Origin: CBDCXF01 sp965223755 | GTDB taxonomy: Bacteria; Acidobacteriota; Thermoanaerobaculia; Multivoradales; JAHEKO01 | Direction: 5' to 3' | DNA: 64,000 nucleotides | NCBI GenBank assembly: GCA_965223755.1 | Contig: CBDCXF010000002.1 | Location: forward strand, 682,001 to 746,000 | Part shown: positions 44,814-52,674 of the stretch, piece after piece | How positions within the stretch are numbered: position 1 is the stretch's first letter | Layout of the letters: each line of letters begins with the position of its first letter | Notes under the pieces: model-generated | What the model saw: the letters and a program-made list of their open reading frames with translations, nothing else | Told to the model about the DNA's origin: nothing | The model's database searches: none | Translations under genes and position numbers: made by a program

Positions 44814-45839
44814 CTATCCGCGACCGCGGATCTCTCGATCCCAGTGCGCCATCCACTCATTGCCTTGCCTGGCAATCAGGTCCCAGTCCATGTCCGCGGG
44901 CGTCGTCGCCGTGAGCGCTTCCCGGGCCCACTCCGGCAAGCTTTCGAGATCCAGGTCGGAGCGGGCCGGCAGGCGATAACCCTTTTCAAGAACCAGCATC
45001 AAGGCCTCCTCGGTACCGACCCAATCTAGAAACGTGCGCGCCGCCTCGAGATGCGGGGCGCCGTTGACAATGCCGATGGCGTCGAGGATGAACGGCGTGC
45101 CACTCGCCGACAACTTGTAGGCGAGGGGCGACCCTTGCTGGGCCAGAGTCAGGATGTCGGTAATCTCCCACATCGACACCACACCTTCACCGCGCGCCAG
45201 TTTCTGGAACAAAAATGTTGGATTGGGCACGTACTCTTTAGTCTGCCGGTCCAACGCGCGCAGCCAATCGAAGCCTTCGTCGGGCGAGCCGGTGCGGCGA
45301 ATCGAATCCGAGATCACCATCCCGAACAGCGTCCGCATGGTGCCGCTCGCCGGTGGTTCACGCAACACCACGCGACCGGTCCACTGAGGCTGCAGCAGAT
45401 CCTCCCAGGTGCTCGGAGCTTCATCCCGTGCCACTTCGTTACTGTTATAGACCAATACTGGAGTCGCGCGATAAATGGCGAAGTACAAATTGTCGGGATG
45501 GGTGGTGCCGACCGGCAAGGAGGCGGCCCAGTTCGGCTCGTAGGGCTGCAGTAAATCCAAGTCGACGCCCTGTTCAAAAATCGTGTGTGGGCCTCCATAC
45601 CAAACATCGGCTTGAGGATTGGCGGCTTCCGAACGCACGCGATCAAGGACCTCCTGGGAACCCATATCGCTCCAGTGCATATCGATATCCGGATGCAGTT
45701 CTTCAAACCGTGCCTCGACCGGCAGCAGGATCTCCTTGCCATGCGGCGAGTAGACCAACAGACGTGTACGCCCGTCGTCGCAAGAGGCCAGCGCAAAGCT
45801 AGCGGCGAGAAGGCTGACGATACAGGTTCTATTGGGCAT
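44814..45839 (-). CDS. ABC transporter substrate-binding lipoprotein (FbpA-like)
   Basis: The 341-residue protein has a lipobox (ASFALASC, Cys20). It is a family 1-type binding protein: RLLVYSPHGKEILLPVEARF, then VWYGGPHTIFEQGVDLDLLQ and FAIYRATPVLVYNSNEV. Similarity to Fe(III)-binding FbpA proteins, together with the fused permease, suggests iron; phosphonate or thiamine cannot be excluded. It is the first gene of the importer operon. No Fur-like site is seen upstream. Confidence 0.9.
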   Translation of the reverse strand: MPNRTCIVSLLAASFALASCDDGRTRLLVYSPHGKEILLPVEARFEELHPDIDMHWSDMGSQEVLDRVRSEAANPQADVWYGGPHTIFEQGVDLDLLQPYEPNWAASLPVGTTHPDNLYFAIYRATPVLVYNSNEVARDEAPSTWEDLLQPQWTGRVVLREPPASGTMRTLFGMVISDSIRRTGSPDEGFDWLRALDRQTKEYVPNPTFLFQKLARGEGVVSMWEITDILTLAQQGSPLAYKLSASGTPFILDAIGIVNGAPHLEAARTFLDWVGTEEALMLVLEKGYRLPARSDLDLESLPEWAREALTATTPADMDWDLIARQGNEWMAHWDREIRGRG

Positions 45840-45894
45840 GGTAGGTGGGAGTCGTCGCAGAACGGACGCTGATCATAACGGCCAGACGCGGGAA

Positions 45895-45983
45895 GAGTGA
45901 CGGGAATGACGGGTGACGGAAGTGACGCCGACAACCTAATCGTCACTCATCACTTTGTCACTCCGTCACTGTCCCTCGTCACC
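45895..45983. repeat. Cluster of GTGAC/GTCAC repeats forming a large inverted repeat
   Basis: The left arm carries GTGACGG-type heptads (45895-45928) and the right arm the complementary GTCACTC/GTCAC series (45941-45983), about 12 bp apart. It spans the 3' end of the EamA gene and the gap before the binding-protein gene. It may terminate the EamA transcript, or be a slippage-prone simple repeat. Confidence 0.6.
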
Positions 45984-46846
45984 TGGTCCCTGGCTCGGCG
46001 CCATGGCTCTTGCGCTACCAGCATCCCAACCAACATCAGAGCTGCACCAAAGTAACTCCGACCTCCCATCCGCTCTCCCAGCAGCACCCAACCACCCATG
46101 GCGGCGAAAACCACCTCGCCCGAAAGCAGTACCCCAGCGGTCGAGGGATGAGCGTATTTCTGCGCCACCACCTGAAGGGTGAAACCAAGGGCTGTGGCGA
46201 ACAGTCCGCAGTAGAGAATCGGCAACCAGGCGTCTACCACCTGGCTTCTGGTCAAGACCTCGCCGACCAGTGGCACCGCCGCCAAGCTGAGAACGGAGCA
46301 AGTGGCGAACTGCACCACCGACAAATGCAACGGCTCCTCGTCTTCGGTGAAGCGATCGATCATCAAGATATGAATGGCCCAACAGAACGCCCCGATGAGC
46401 ACCAAGGTGTCGCCGCGACTCATCTTCAGCCCTTCTTGCACGCTCAAGAAGTACAGGCCCACGAGCGTCAGCGCCGCACCAATCCAAACCGCAAAATGCG
46501 TCCTTTTGCCGAGGGCGATTCCGAGAATCGGAACCAGCACCACGTAGAGACCGGTGATGAATCCGGCGTCGCCGGCCCCGGTTTCTTCAAAGCCGATTCC
46601 GGCTTGCTGCAGTGAGGAGCCGGCGAAGAGCACCGCGCCCATCAACACTCCGGGCCGCACCGCGGTGGCGAAACTCCCCCGCTGCCGCGCAGCCAACGGC
46701 ACCAAAGCAGCCGCGCCGAGAGCAAAGCGAACACCGTTGAAGCCAAACGTGCCAAGGTGCTCCATCGCCGCCTCTTGGCCGACAAAGGACAGTCCCCAGA
46801 TGGCGGCGACCAATAGGCAAAGGAAATGAGCTTGGCGAGCTGTCAT
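45950..46846 (-). CDS. EamA-family (DMT) transporter
   Basis: From ATG 46846 the protein has 298 residues and ten transmembrane segments in two EamA repeats. The first repeat begins HFLCLLVAAIWGLSFVGQEA, the second DTLVLIGAFCWAIHILMIDR. These are metabolite or drug exporters. The last dozen residues (QVTRDSDGVTK) are encoded by the GTGAC repeat cluster and are unlikely to be conserved. The longer frame to 46936 adds non-membrane sequence without support. Confidence 0.9.
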   Translation of the reverse strand: MTARQAHFLCLLVAAIWGLSFVGQEAAMEHLGTFGFNGVRFALGAAALVPLAARQRGSFATAVRPGVLMGAVLFAGSSLQQAGIGFEETGAGDAGFITGLYVVLVPILGIALGKRTHFAVWIGAALTLVGLYFLSVQEGLKMSRGDTLVLIGAFCWAIHILMIDRFTEDEEPLHLSVVQFATCSVLSLAAVPLVGEVLTRSQVVDAWLPILYCGLFATALGFTLQVVAQKYAHPSTAGVLLSGEVVFAAMGGWVLLGERMGGRSYFGAALMLVGMLVAQEPWRRARDQVTRDSDGVTK

Positions 46847-46892
46847 GCGAAACCCGTCGAGCCGGGATCGCGAGGATAGCGTGACGCGCAAA

Positions 46893-47093
46893 CTATGTGC
46901 GGGGGAGCCGGTGCAGAAACCAATCGCCGGTTGCAAAACCTACCGCTGCCAGCAAAGCAAACAGCGACAAGTAATACTCGACATCGGTGCCAGTATTGAT
47001 CTGCACCACAACAGCAGTGGTGAAGTGGATCATCGCCAGCAAGCACAACGCCTTGACGAGAGCAGCAACTGGTGCAGCAATCGAAGCATGCAT
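46893..47093 (-). CDS. Small two-TM membrane protein of unknown function
   Basis: The 66-residue protein from ATG 47093 has two hydrophobic segments: AALVKALCLLAMIHFTTAVVV and YYLSLFALLAAVGFATGDWFL. Its start is uncertain: GGAGG lies only 1 nt before this ATG, and the open frame reaches 47186, at the tRNA gene, with an unremarkable hydrophilic N-terminus. No family is recognised. Confidence 0.55.
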   Translation of the reverse strand: MHASIAAPVAALVKALCLLAMIHFTTAVVVQINTGTDVEYYLSLFALLAAVGFATGDWFLHRLPRT

Positions 47094-47141
47094 ACCTCCA
47101 TCTTCGCTGCTTCCTTGCCAATCCGACCCCTCGCCTTCGAA

Positions 47142-47171
47142 TTGACCCACTTTCGGCCCATCTGCTAGCTT
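47142..47171 (+). promoter_or_regulatory. Probable tRNA-Gln promoter
   Basis: TTGACC (47142-47147) and TAGCTT (47166-47171), preceded by TGC as in extended -10 elements, are 18 bp apart. Transcription would begin about 7 bp before the mature tRNA 5' end. Confidence 0.55.
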
Positions 47172-47185
47172 TCCCGGCCCGGCCA

Positions 47186-47259
47186 TGGGAGGTCGTTCAA
47201 TGGTAGGACATACGGCTCTGGACCGTAGAATCGGGGTTCGAATCCCTGCCTCCCAGCCA
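47186..47259 (+). tRNA. tRNA-Gln (anticodon CTG)
   Basis: Cloverleaf of 74 nt including encoded CCA. The acceptor strands TGGGAGG and CCTCCCA pair fully, with discriminator G. The anticodon stem TACGG/CCGTA encloses the loop CTCTGGA, giving CTG, which reads CAG. The T-arm is GGGGTTCGAATCCCT. An array of repeats starts 27 bp after it. Confidence 0.95.
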
Positions 47260-47285
47260 CTCCTTCACTTTCAGTTCAGTCGTTC

Positions 47286-47614
47286 CTGGGAGGCGGGATT
47301 CGGTCGCGCTCGACGCAGAGCGTCGAGCTAGGAGCGAATCCCCACGTTCTAAGGCACCCACCAATGTAGAGGAGGGACTTGCCCCTCCCGGCCCCCGTCC
47401 GTTTTTAGCCAGTAAGGCGAAATCTGGTCGAGCTAGGAGCGAATCCCTAACGTTCAAAGGCATCAACAGACAAGGGGAGGGGCTTGCTCCTCCCGGTCTC
47501 CGTCCGTCTTTGCTAAGCCATACCTAGGAAGGCAAAGTCGGGCGCGCTCGACGCAGAGCGTTGAACTAGGAGCGAATCCCTCACGTTCAAAGGCATCAAC
47601 AGACAAGGGGGGGC
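47286..47614 (+). repeat. tRNA-Gln-linked repeat array A (three units)
   Basis: Three related units with GGAGCGAATC or equivalent at 47331, 47436 and 47569. Unit 1 begins with an inverted copy of the tRNA-Gln 3' end (47286-47302, 17 of 18 bases), then a perfect 9-bp hairpin (GCTCGACGC / GCGTCGAGC) and CGAATCCC. Between units lie GC hairpins (GGAGGG / CCCTCC at 47371-47388). Unit 2 is decayed. There is no convincing coding frame. Confidence 0.8.
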
Positions 47615-47638
47615 TTGCTCCTCCTAGCAGCTTTTTTT
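47615..47638 (+). terminator. Possible terminator ending array A
   Basis: TTGCT and AGCAG pair (with one G-U) around a 6-nt loop and are followed by C and seven T. It may end a transcript running from tRNA-Gln through the array. The stem is short. Confidence 0.35.
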
Positions 47639-47774
47639 CTGCGCCGCAGTCTCTCGGGATACGAAGGTTTGGATGCGCTACTAGAAGCCGCAAGTTCACT
47701 ATTTGAACAAGTTATTTTGACTTGGCCAGTAGCGTGACGTAGCCTACGAGCAGTCCAACAATCTGCGAGGTCCT

Positions 47775-48428
47775 ATGCAATCGCTTGCTCCCTCAACCTG
47801 TCTTACATTGTTCCTGTTCACTGCGACGGTCTTAGCCGCCCATCCGGGAGGTCTGAACTCGGCCGGGTGCCATAACAACCGAAAAACTGGCGGCTATCAT
47901 TGCCATGGCGGTGCCTCTTCTGCTCCGAGGTACAACACGCGCGCGAAGGATTCTTCTTCCCAGTCCGAACACATCGCCATTAGATTTAGCAGCGGAAAAG
48001 AGCCTACACGTCATCTTTCATCCACGAACCAAGTAACCCAGACTGGCAAAAGCTCGAACTCCTCTGACGAAGCCTCAGTCGTCTTACTGCAAGCTGCTTA
48101 CGTGGTACTTGGTTTGGACGTTAGCCCGACAGGTGTCCTAGACGAAAAGACACGCAGAGCTACCAAGGATCTACAGAGAGCCTGGGGGCTGCCAGATGAC
48201 GGTTACTTATCCGCCGAACTCGTCGAGCTTCTTGGCCGAGCTTTGGCCGCTCAAGCAGAAAGAGGGGACCGCAAAACGTCACCTAGACCTTGCACTGAAA
48301 AGACGCCACCTCCCAAACGTAAGCCGATAACAAAAGAGGAGCTTCAGGAAGCCACGCTAAACCTCTCCTTCGCAGATCGTCTTGATCTGGTGACGAAACT
48401 ACAAGCTAGTTTCGAATCCGAAGAGTAA
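47775..48428 (+). CDS. Exported YHYH-motif protein with peptidoglycan-binding-like domain
   Basis: The 217-residue protein has a signal peptide (TCLTLFLFTATVLAAHPG) followed at once by HPGGLNSAGCHNNRKTGG and YHCHGG, the His/Cys-rich YHYH-type motif. A central domain (LLQAAYVVLGLDVSPTGVLD, then KDLQRAWGLPDDGYLSAELV) resembles PG_binding_1. The C-terminus is polar. It probably sits at the cell wall; the His/Cys motif may bind a metal. The gene looks A+T-richer than its neighbours and lies right after the repeat array, so it may be acquired. GCGAGG precedes the ATG. Confidence 0.8.
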   Translation: MQSLAPSTCLTLFLFTATVLAAHPGGLNSAGCHNNRKTGGYHCHGGASSAPRYNTRAKDSSSQSEHIAIRFSSGKEPTRHLSSTNQVTQTGKSSNSSDEASVVLLQAAYVVLGLDVSPTGVLDEKTRRATKDLQRAWGLPDDGYLSAELVELLGRALAAQAERGDRKTSPRPCTEKTPPPKRKPITKEELQEATLNLSFADRLDLVTKLQASFESEE

Positions 48429-48465
48429 TCTTCAGCATTCGTGGCTGCTATCTGAGCCAGACTGT

Positions 48466-49905
48466 CTAGATAGCCCAACCGCTCAGGAAGGAGCCGAGGC
48501 GCTTCACACTGCGTTTCTGCCCCATCACTTCCACCAGCGCAAACAGCGACGGGCCGGCTTTGGCATTGGTGAGAGCGGCGCGGACCGGATGGATGAGGCG
48601 GCCGGCTTTGACTTCCAGGTCGTCAGCACAGGCACGGAGGGTGGTTTCGATGCATTCCTCGGTCCACGGATCGAGGGCCGCGAGGCGTTCGGTGAGTTGT
48701 TTTAGCTCGGTCTTCAGGTCGGCGTCTTCCCAGAATTTGGCGCACAAGTCGGGGTCGTAGTCGAGTTTGTCGGCGAAGTAGGGCTGGGCGCGGTCGGCCA
48801 GTTCCTGAAGGGTGGTGGCGCGGGTGCGCAGGAGATCGACAACGGACTGCAATCTCTCCGGATCCGCATCGGCCAGTCCGGCCCCCTCCAGGAATGAGGT
48901 CAGATGTGGCAGCAAGTCTTCGTAGGGCAAGGAGGACATGGTGCGCCCGTTGATCCAGGCCAACTTTTCGTAGTCGAAGACGGCGGCGGAGTCATTGAGG
49001 CGCTCGACGGTGAAGGCGGCGATCATCTCTTCTTGGGTCATCAACTCGCGGTCATCGCCCGGCGACCACCCCAGCAGCGCCAAGTGGTTGTAGAGCGCCT
49101 GCGGCAGGATGCCTTGGTCGCGGAACTCTTCGACCGAGGTCGCGCCCGTTCGCTTAGAAAGCCGCTTGCGGTTGGGACCGAGAATCAGCGGTAGGTGTCC
49201 GAACTGCGGCAGCTCGGCTCCCAGGCCTTCGAACAGGACAATGTGTTTAGGAGTGTTGGAAAGGTGGTCTTCCCCGCGCACGACCAGCGTCACCCCCATG
49301 TCGATGTCGTCACTGACGACTGACAAGTGGTAGGTCGGTGTGCCATCGGAGCGCAAGATGATGAAGTCGTCGACCGCCTCGGGTGGAAATTCGACATCGC
49401 CGCGCACAAGATCGTGAACGATGATCGGCTCGTCCGGCATGCGCAGTCGGATCACGAACGGCAATTCGGCAGCAAGCTTTGCCTCGACTTCCTCTGGGGC
49501 AAGCTGTAGACAAGTCCGTGGGTACTGGAACCGCTCTCCAGCCTTCTCGGCCGCAGTGCGCTGTTCGGCGATGGTCTCCAGAGTGCAAAAGCAACGATAC
49601 GCCGCGCCGCTTGCCAGGAGGTCTTGAGCCCGCTCCTGGTGGCGCTCGAGTCCATCCGCCTGGTGAAAAGGCCCCTCGTCCCAATGGCAACCCAACCAGT
49701 CGAGTGAACTGAGAATCTGGTCGGTCATGGCGGCATCTGAGCGCTGCCGATCGGTATCTTCGATACGCAGGATGAACTCACCGCCGAGGCTGCGGGCGAG
49801 CAGTTGGTTGTAGAGCGCGGTACGGGCGCCACCGACGTGCAAATAGCCGGTGGGAGAAGGCGCGAAGCGGACGCGGACCGGTCCTTGGAGTGCTGTTTTG
49901 TTCAT
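48466..49905 (-). CDS. gltX: Glutamate-tRNA ligase
   Basis: The 479-residue class I synthetase charges tRNA-Glu. The HIGH-like motif is in RFAPSPTGYLHVGGARTALY, and the KMSKS-like motif is KRLSKRTGATSVEEF. ILRIEDTDRQRS is the usual GluRS block. The C-terminal anticodon-binding region (from about residue 330) is present. It may be discriminating or non-discriminating; no glnS or gatCAB is in the window to help. It converges with the YHYH gene. Confidence 0.97.
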   Translation of the reverse strand: MNKTALQGPVRVRFAPSPTGYLHVGGARTALYNQLLARSLGGEFILRIEDTDRQRSDAAMTDQILSSLDWLGCHWDEGPFHQADGLERHQERAQDLLASGAAYRCFCTLETIAEQRTAAEKAGERFQYPRTCLQLAPEEVEAKLAAELPFVIRLRMPDEPIIVHDLVRGDVEFPPEAVDDFIILRSDGTPTYHLSVVSDDIDMGVTLVVRGEDHLSNTPKHIVLFEGLGAELPQFGHLPLILGPNRKRLSKRTGATSVEEFRDQGILPQALYNHLALLGWSPGDDRELMTQEEMIAAFTVERLNDSAAVFDYEKLAWINGRTMSSLPYEDLLPHLTSFLEGAGLADADPERLQSVVDLLRTRATTLQELADRAQPYFADKLDYDPDLCAKFWEDADLKTELKQLTERLAALDPWTEECIETTLRACADDLEVKAGRLIHPVRAALTNAKAGPSLFALVEVMGQKRSVKRLGSFLSGWAI

Positions 49906-49983
49906 TGCGAATCTCAGCGGCGCACCGTATCACTCCTGAGTACGTCCGACCGCCGGCGCGGTGCGGTTAGAGTTAGGGCAGCA

Positions 49984-50643
49984 ATGAAGCGGTTCTTGTC
50001 TTTCCTGCTGCTCTGCGTCCTGGTTCTGTCGTGCTCCAGCGACGATTCGCCGACGCAACCCGGAACGCTTCTCATCTATGTCGGAATCGGAGCTTCGGAC
50101 GCCGTTGGCGTTGGCGCATCTCCGTTGACCGCCGGCTATGTCTTCCTCATCGCCAATGACCTACGCCAAGAGCGCGAGGTCGAGCTCATCAACTTGGGAG
50201 AAATCGGCGCCCGCGCTGGCGACATGGTGGCGCGGCAACTGGGCCCTGCGATCGATGCTCAGCCCGGCTTGATCACGGTGTGGACGGGGTCTAACGACAT
50301 CATCGCCGGCGATTCCACCACCCGGTTCGAAGACGACCTCGACCAACTCCTGGGGGACTTGGCCGAACGAACCCAAGCGGAGATCTTCGTCGGCGATTTA
50401 GTTGACCTCACTCAGGTTCCTCGCTTTGTCGAGGATCCCGATCCGGACGTGACCCGGGATCGTGTCGACGCCTTCAACCAGATTATCCGCGACACCGCCG
50501 CGCGCTACTCCATCCATGTCGTACCGCTCTCGGCAATGCCCCTGACTCCAGATCTCTTTTCAATCGATGGTTTTCACCCCTCCAACAACGGCCATCGCGC
50601 CATCGCCGACACCTTCCTGGCCGAGATCGACCGCGTCCTCTAG
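49984..50643 (+). CDS. SGNH/GDSL-like hydrolase lipoprotein
   Basis: From ATG 49984 the protein has 219 residues and a lipobox (CVLVLSC, Cys17). Block I is altered from GDS to IYVGIGASDAVGVGAS (catalytic Ser kept), block III is VWTGSNDIIAG (Gly-x-Asn-Asp), and block V is SIDGFHPSNNGHRAIAD (Asp-x2-His). It is an esterase or lipase-like enzyme anchored in the envelope. It is transcribed divergently from gltX and converges on the aldehyde dehydrogenase gene. Confidence 0.9.
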   Translation: MKRFLSFLLLCVLVLSCSSDDSPTQPGTLLIYVGIGASDAVGVGASPLTAGYVFLIANDLRQEREVELINLGEIGARAGDMVARQLGPAIDAQPGLITVWTGSNDIIAGDSTTRFEDDLDQLLGDLAERTQAEIFVGDLVDLTQVPRFVEDPDPDVTRDRVDAFNQIIRDTAARYSIHVVPLSAMPLTPDLFSIDGFHPSNNGHRAIADTFLAEIDRVL

Positions 50644-50659
50644 CGAAGCCCAACTGCGT

Positions 50660-52042
50660 CTAACCGCGCCAGAAGGTGCGGGGGTTGACGAATTCGCGAA
50701 TGCCAAAGGAGCCCAGCTCGCGCCCGTAGCCGGAGGCCTTAATCCCGCCGAAGGGCAAGCGCGGGTCGGACTTGACCAGTCCATTGACGAAGACGGCTCC
50801 CGCTTGCAGTCGGTTGACCGCCTCAAGGTCGCCTTTGAGATCGCCGGTCCACACCGATGCACCCAAGCCGAAGCGACTGGCGTTGGCGAGGTCAACTGCC
50901 GTGTCGAGGTCGGCCACTGCCATGACCGGAGCGACAGGACCAAACGTCTCCTCGGTCCACACTGGCATGTCGGCGGTAACGTCCGCGAGCACGACCGGCC
51001 GGAAAAAGAACCCAGCCCCTGCCACGCGCCCGCCCGCAAGCACCTCGCGAGCCCCCATGGCAAGCGAACGGTCCACCAGGTCCTGGAGTTCCTCCACAAA
51101 CTCGCCCCGCGCCAACGGTCCGATGTCGGTTTCCTCATCCGACGGATCACCGACCTTGAGTCGGTCCAGTGCATCGACGAATCGTTCTTCAAATTCCGCC
51201 GCTACCTCCCGCTCGACGAGGAAGCGTTTGGCGGCAATGCAACTCTGCCCTCCATTGATGGATCGCGACAGTGCGGCAACTTCTACGGCGCGCTCCAGAT
51301 CTGCGGTCTTGGTGACGATGCAAGGGTCCGAACCTCCCAGTTCGAGCACCGTCTTCTTGAGCGCGGCGCCCGCAGCCGCGGCGACCGACCGGCCGGCAGC
51401 CTCGCTCCCGGTCAAAGTGACCGCGGCGATGGCGGGAGAGTCGATGAGATCCGCAACGCGGCGCGCTGGAATTCGCACCGACCGCAGTAAAGGCTCACCT
51501 TGCCAACCGGCATCTTCCGCGCTGGCGACGACGAGATCCTCCAAAGCACCCGAGCAACCGCAGACATTGGACGCATGCTTGAGCAACACGACGTTGCCCG
51601 CAGCAAGGGCGGGGGCCAAAAACCGAAGTACCTGCCAGTAGGGGAAGTTCCAGGGCATGACCCCCAGGATGATCCCCAAGGGGACAAACTCCACTCCACT
51701 CTCTCGGCCATCCGTGGCGATCGACTCCGGTGCCAGATGGGCGACCAGGTTCTCGGCGTAATAGTCGCAAGCCCAGGCGCTTTTTTCGACTTCGGCGCGC
51801 GCTTCGCGAATGGGCTTGCCCATCTCCTCGGTCATCAAAGACGCGTGGCGGTCCACTTCCGCACGCAAGCGAGCGGCCAGAGAACGCAGGACCGAACTCC
51901 GCTTATCGAGCCCGACCAGGGACCATTTGGAGAAAGCCTGCTGGAGAGAGTTGAGGCGTCGCCGAACCTCCGCCTTGTTGTGTTCGGGCCACTCCCGCAC
52001 GATTTCGCCGGTGGCCGGATTGATGGATTGCATGGCAGCCAT
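50660..52042 (-). CDS. NAD(P)-dependent aldehyde dehydrogenase (succinate-semialdehyde-like)
   Basis: The 460-residue enzyme has the catalytic Glu in KKTVLELGGSDPCIV and the catalytic Cys in INGGQSCIAAKRFLV. SINPATGEIVREWPEHNKAE at the start and MPWNFPYWQVLRFLAPALAAG are typical of the SSADH/GabD-like branch. Substrate assignment is only by similarity. ATG 52042 or 52033 are both possible. The gene is divergent from tRNA-Ser. Confidence 0.92.
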   Translation of the reverse strand: MAAMQSINPATGEIVREWPEHNKAEVRRRLNSLQQAFSKWSLVGLDKRSSVLRSLAARLRAEVDRHASLMTEEMGKPIREARAEVEKSAWACDYYAENLVAHLAPESIATDGRESGVEFVPLGIILGVMPWNFPYWQVLRFLAPALAAGNVVLLKHASNVCGCSGALEDLVVASAEDAGWQGEPLLRSVRIPARRVADLIDSPAIAAVTLTGSEAAGRSVAAAAGAALKKTVLELGGSDPCIVTKTADLERAVEVAALSRSINGGQSCIAAKRFLVEREVAAEFEERFVDALDRLKVGDPSDEETDIGPLARGEFVEELQDLVDRSLAMGAREVLAGGRVAGAGFFFRPVVLADVTADMPVWTEETFGPVAPVMAVADLDTAVDLANASRFGLGASVWTGDLKGDLEAVNRLQAGAVFVNGLVKSDPRLPFGGIKASGYGRELGSFGIREFVNPRTFWRG

Positions 52043-52076
52043 CTTAAGCAATTCTGTGTACAATCTTGCGCCCTCG

Positions 52077-52169
<93 letters not shown>

Positions 52170-52195
52170 CTTCGCTAACGCTCATCAGGCGTCAC

Positions 52196-52575
52196 GCGAG
52201 GGCTTCTGCCAAGCAATTTGTGCAATGCACAAATTGGGAACGAATCCCTAGGACAAAAAACTCGTTGGCCCCACCACTTCCCGCTTCGCTAGAAATGCGG
52301 AGGGGGAGGGATTCTGCCAAGCTACGCGCATCCGCGCGTCGGAAACGAATCCCTAGGACAAAAAACTCGTTGGCCCCACCACTTCCCGCTTCGCTTAGAA
52401 ATGCAAAGAGGCAGGGATTCTGCCAAGCAATTTGTGCAATGCACAAATTGGGAACGAATCCCTGGAACAAAAAACTCGTTGGCCCCACCACTTCCCGCTT
52501 CGCTTAGAAATGCAAAGAGGCAGGGATTCTGCCAAGCAATTTGTGCAATGCACAAACGGGGAACGAATCTCTTTC
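52196..52575 (+). repeat. tRNA-Ser-linked repeat array B (four units, about 107-bp period)
   Basis: AGGGATTC recurs at 52307, 52413 and 52522 (a diverged copy at 52199), each followed by CTGCCAAGC-type sequence, a hairpin and CGAATCCCT (diverged in the last unit). Units 1 and 3 have a perfect 10-bp stem (CAATTTGTGC / GCACAAATTG); unit 2 has an unrelated stem ACGCGC / GCGCGT. Linkers share ACAAAAAACTCGTTGGCCCC. Unit 2 starts with an inverted copy of the tRNA-Ser 3' end (52297-52314, 17 of 18). Frames read through it look spurious. Confidence 0.85.
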
Positions 52576-52594
52576 TCGATTCTCGACTGCACAA

Positions 52595-52624
52595 CCTGTC
52601 ATCCCGAGCGTAGTCGAGGGATCT
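52595..52624. repeat. Short dispersed-repeat-like hairpin
   Basis: CCTGTCATCCCGAGCGTAGT continues into CGAGGGATCT; ATCCC and GGGAT pair. I recall closely similar sequences as dispersed intergenic repeats in many bacterial genomes, but only one copy is in this window. Confidence 0.5.
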
Positions 52625-52674
52625 GGGGGCTGGTGCAGCGGCTAATCAGCTCAACAACGCTTGGCTCGAACTAG

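Noticed and set aside
47197..47699. Short minus-strand frames through array A
   Set aside because: They read across tRNA-Gln or repeat units and share only repeat-derived peptides; not protein-like.
47713..47745. Promoter (TTGACT...TAGCCT) before the YHYH gene
   Set aside because: The -10 matches only three of six bases; plausible but not supported enough to list.
52196..52575. CRISPR array
   Set aside because: Conserved blocks make up almost the whole 107-bp unit, there are no unique spacers, and no cas gene is near.
52190..52613. Open frames on both strands running through array B
   Set aside because: They repeat the same peptide with each unit and have no start signals or family features; the structure belongs to the DNA repeat.
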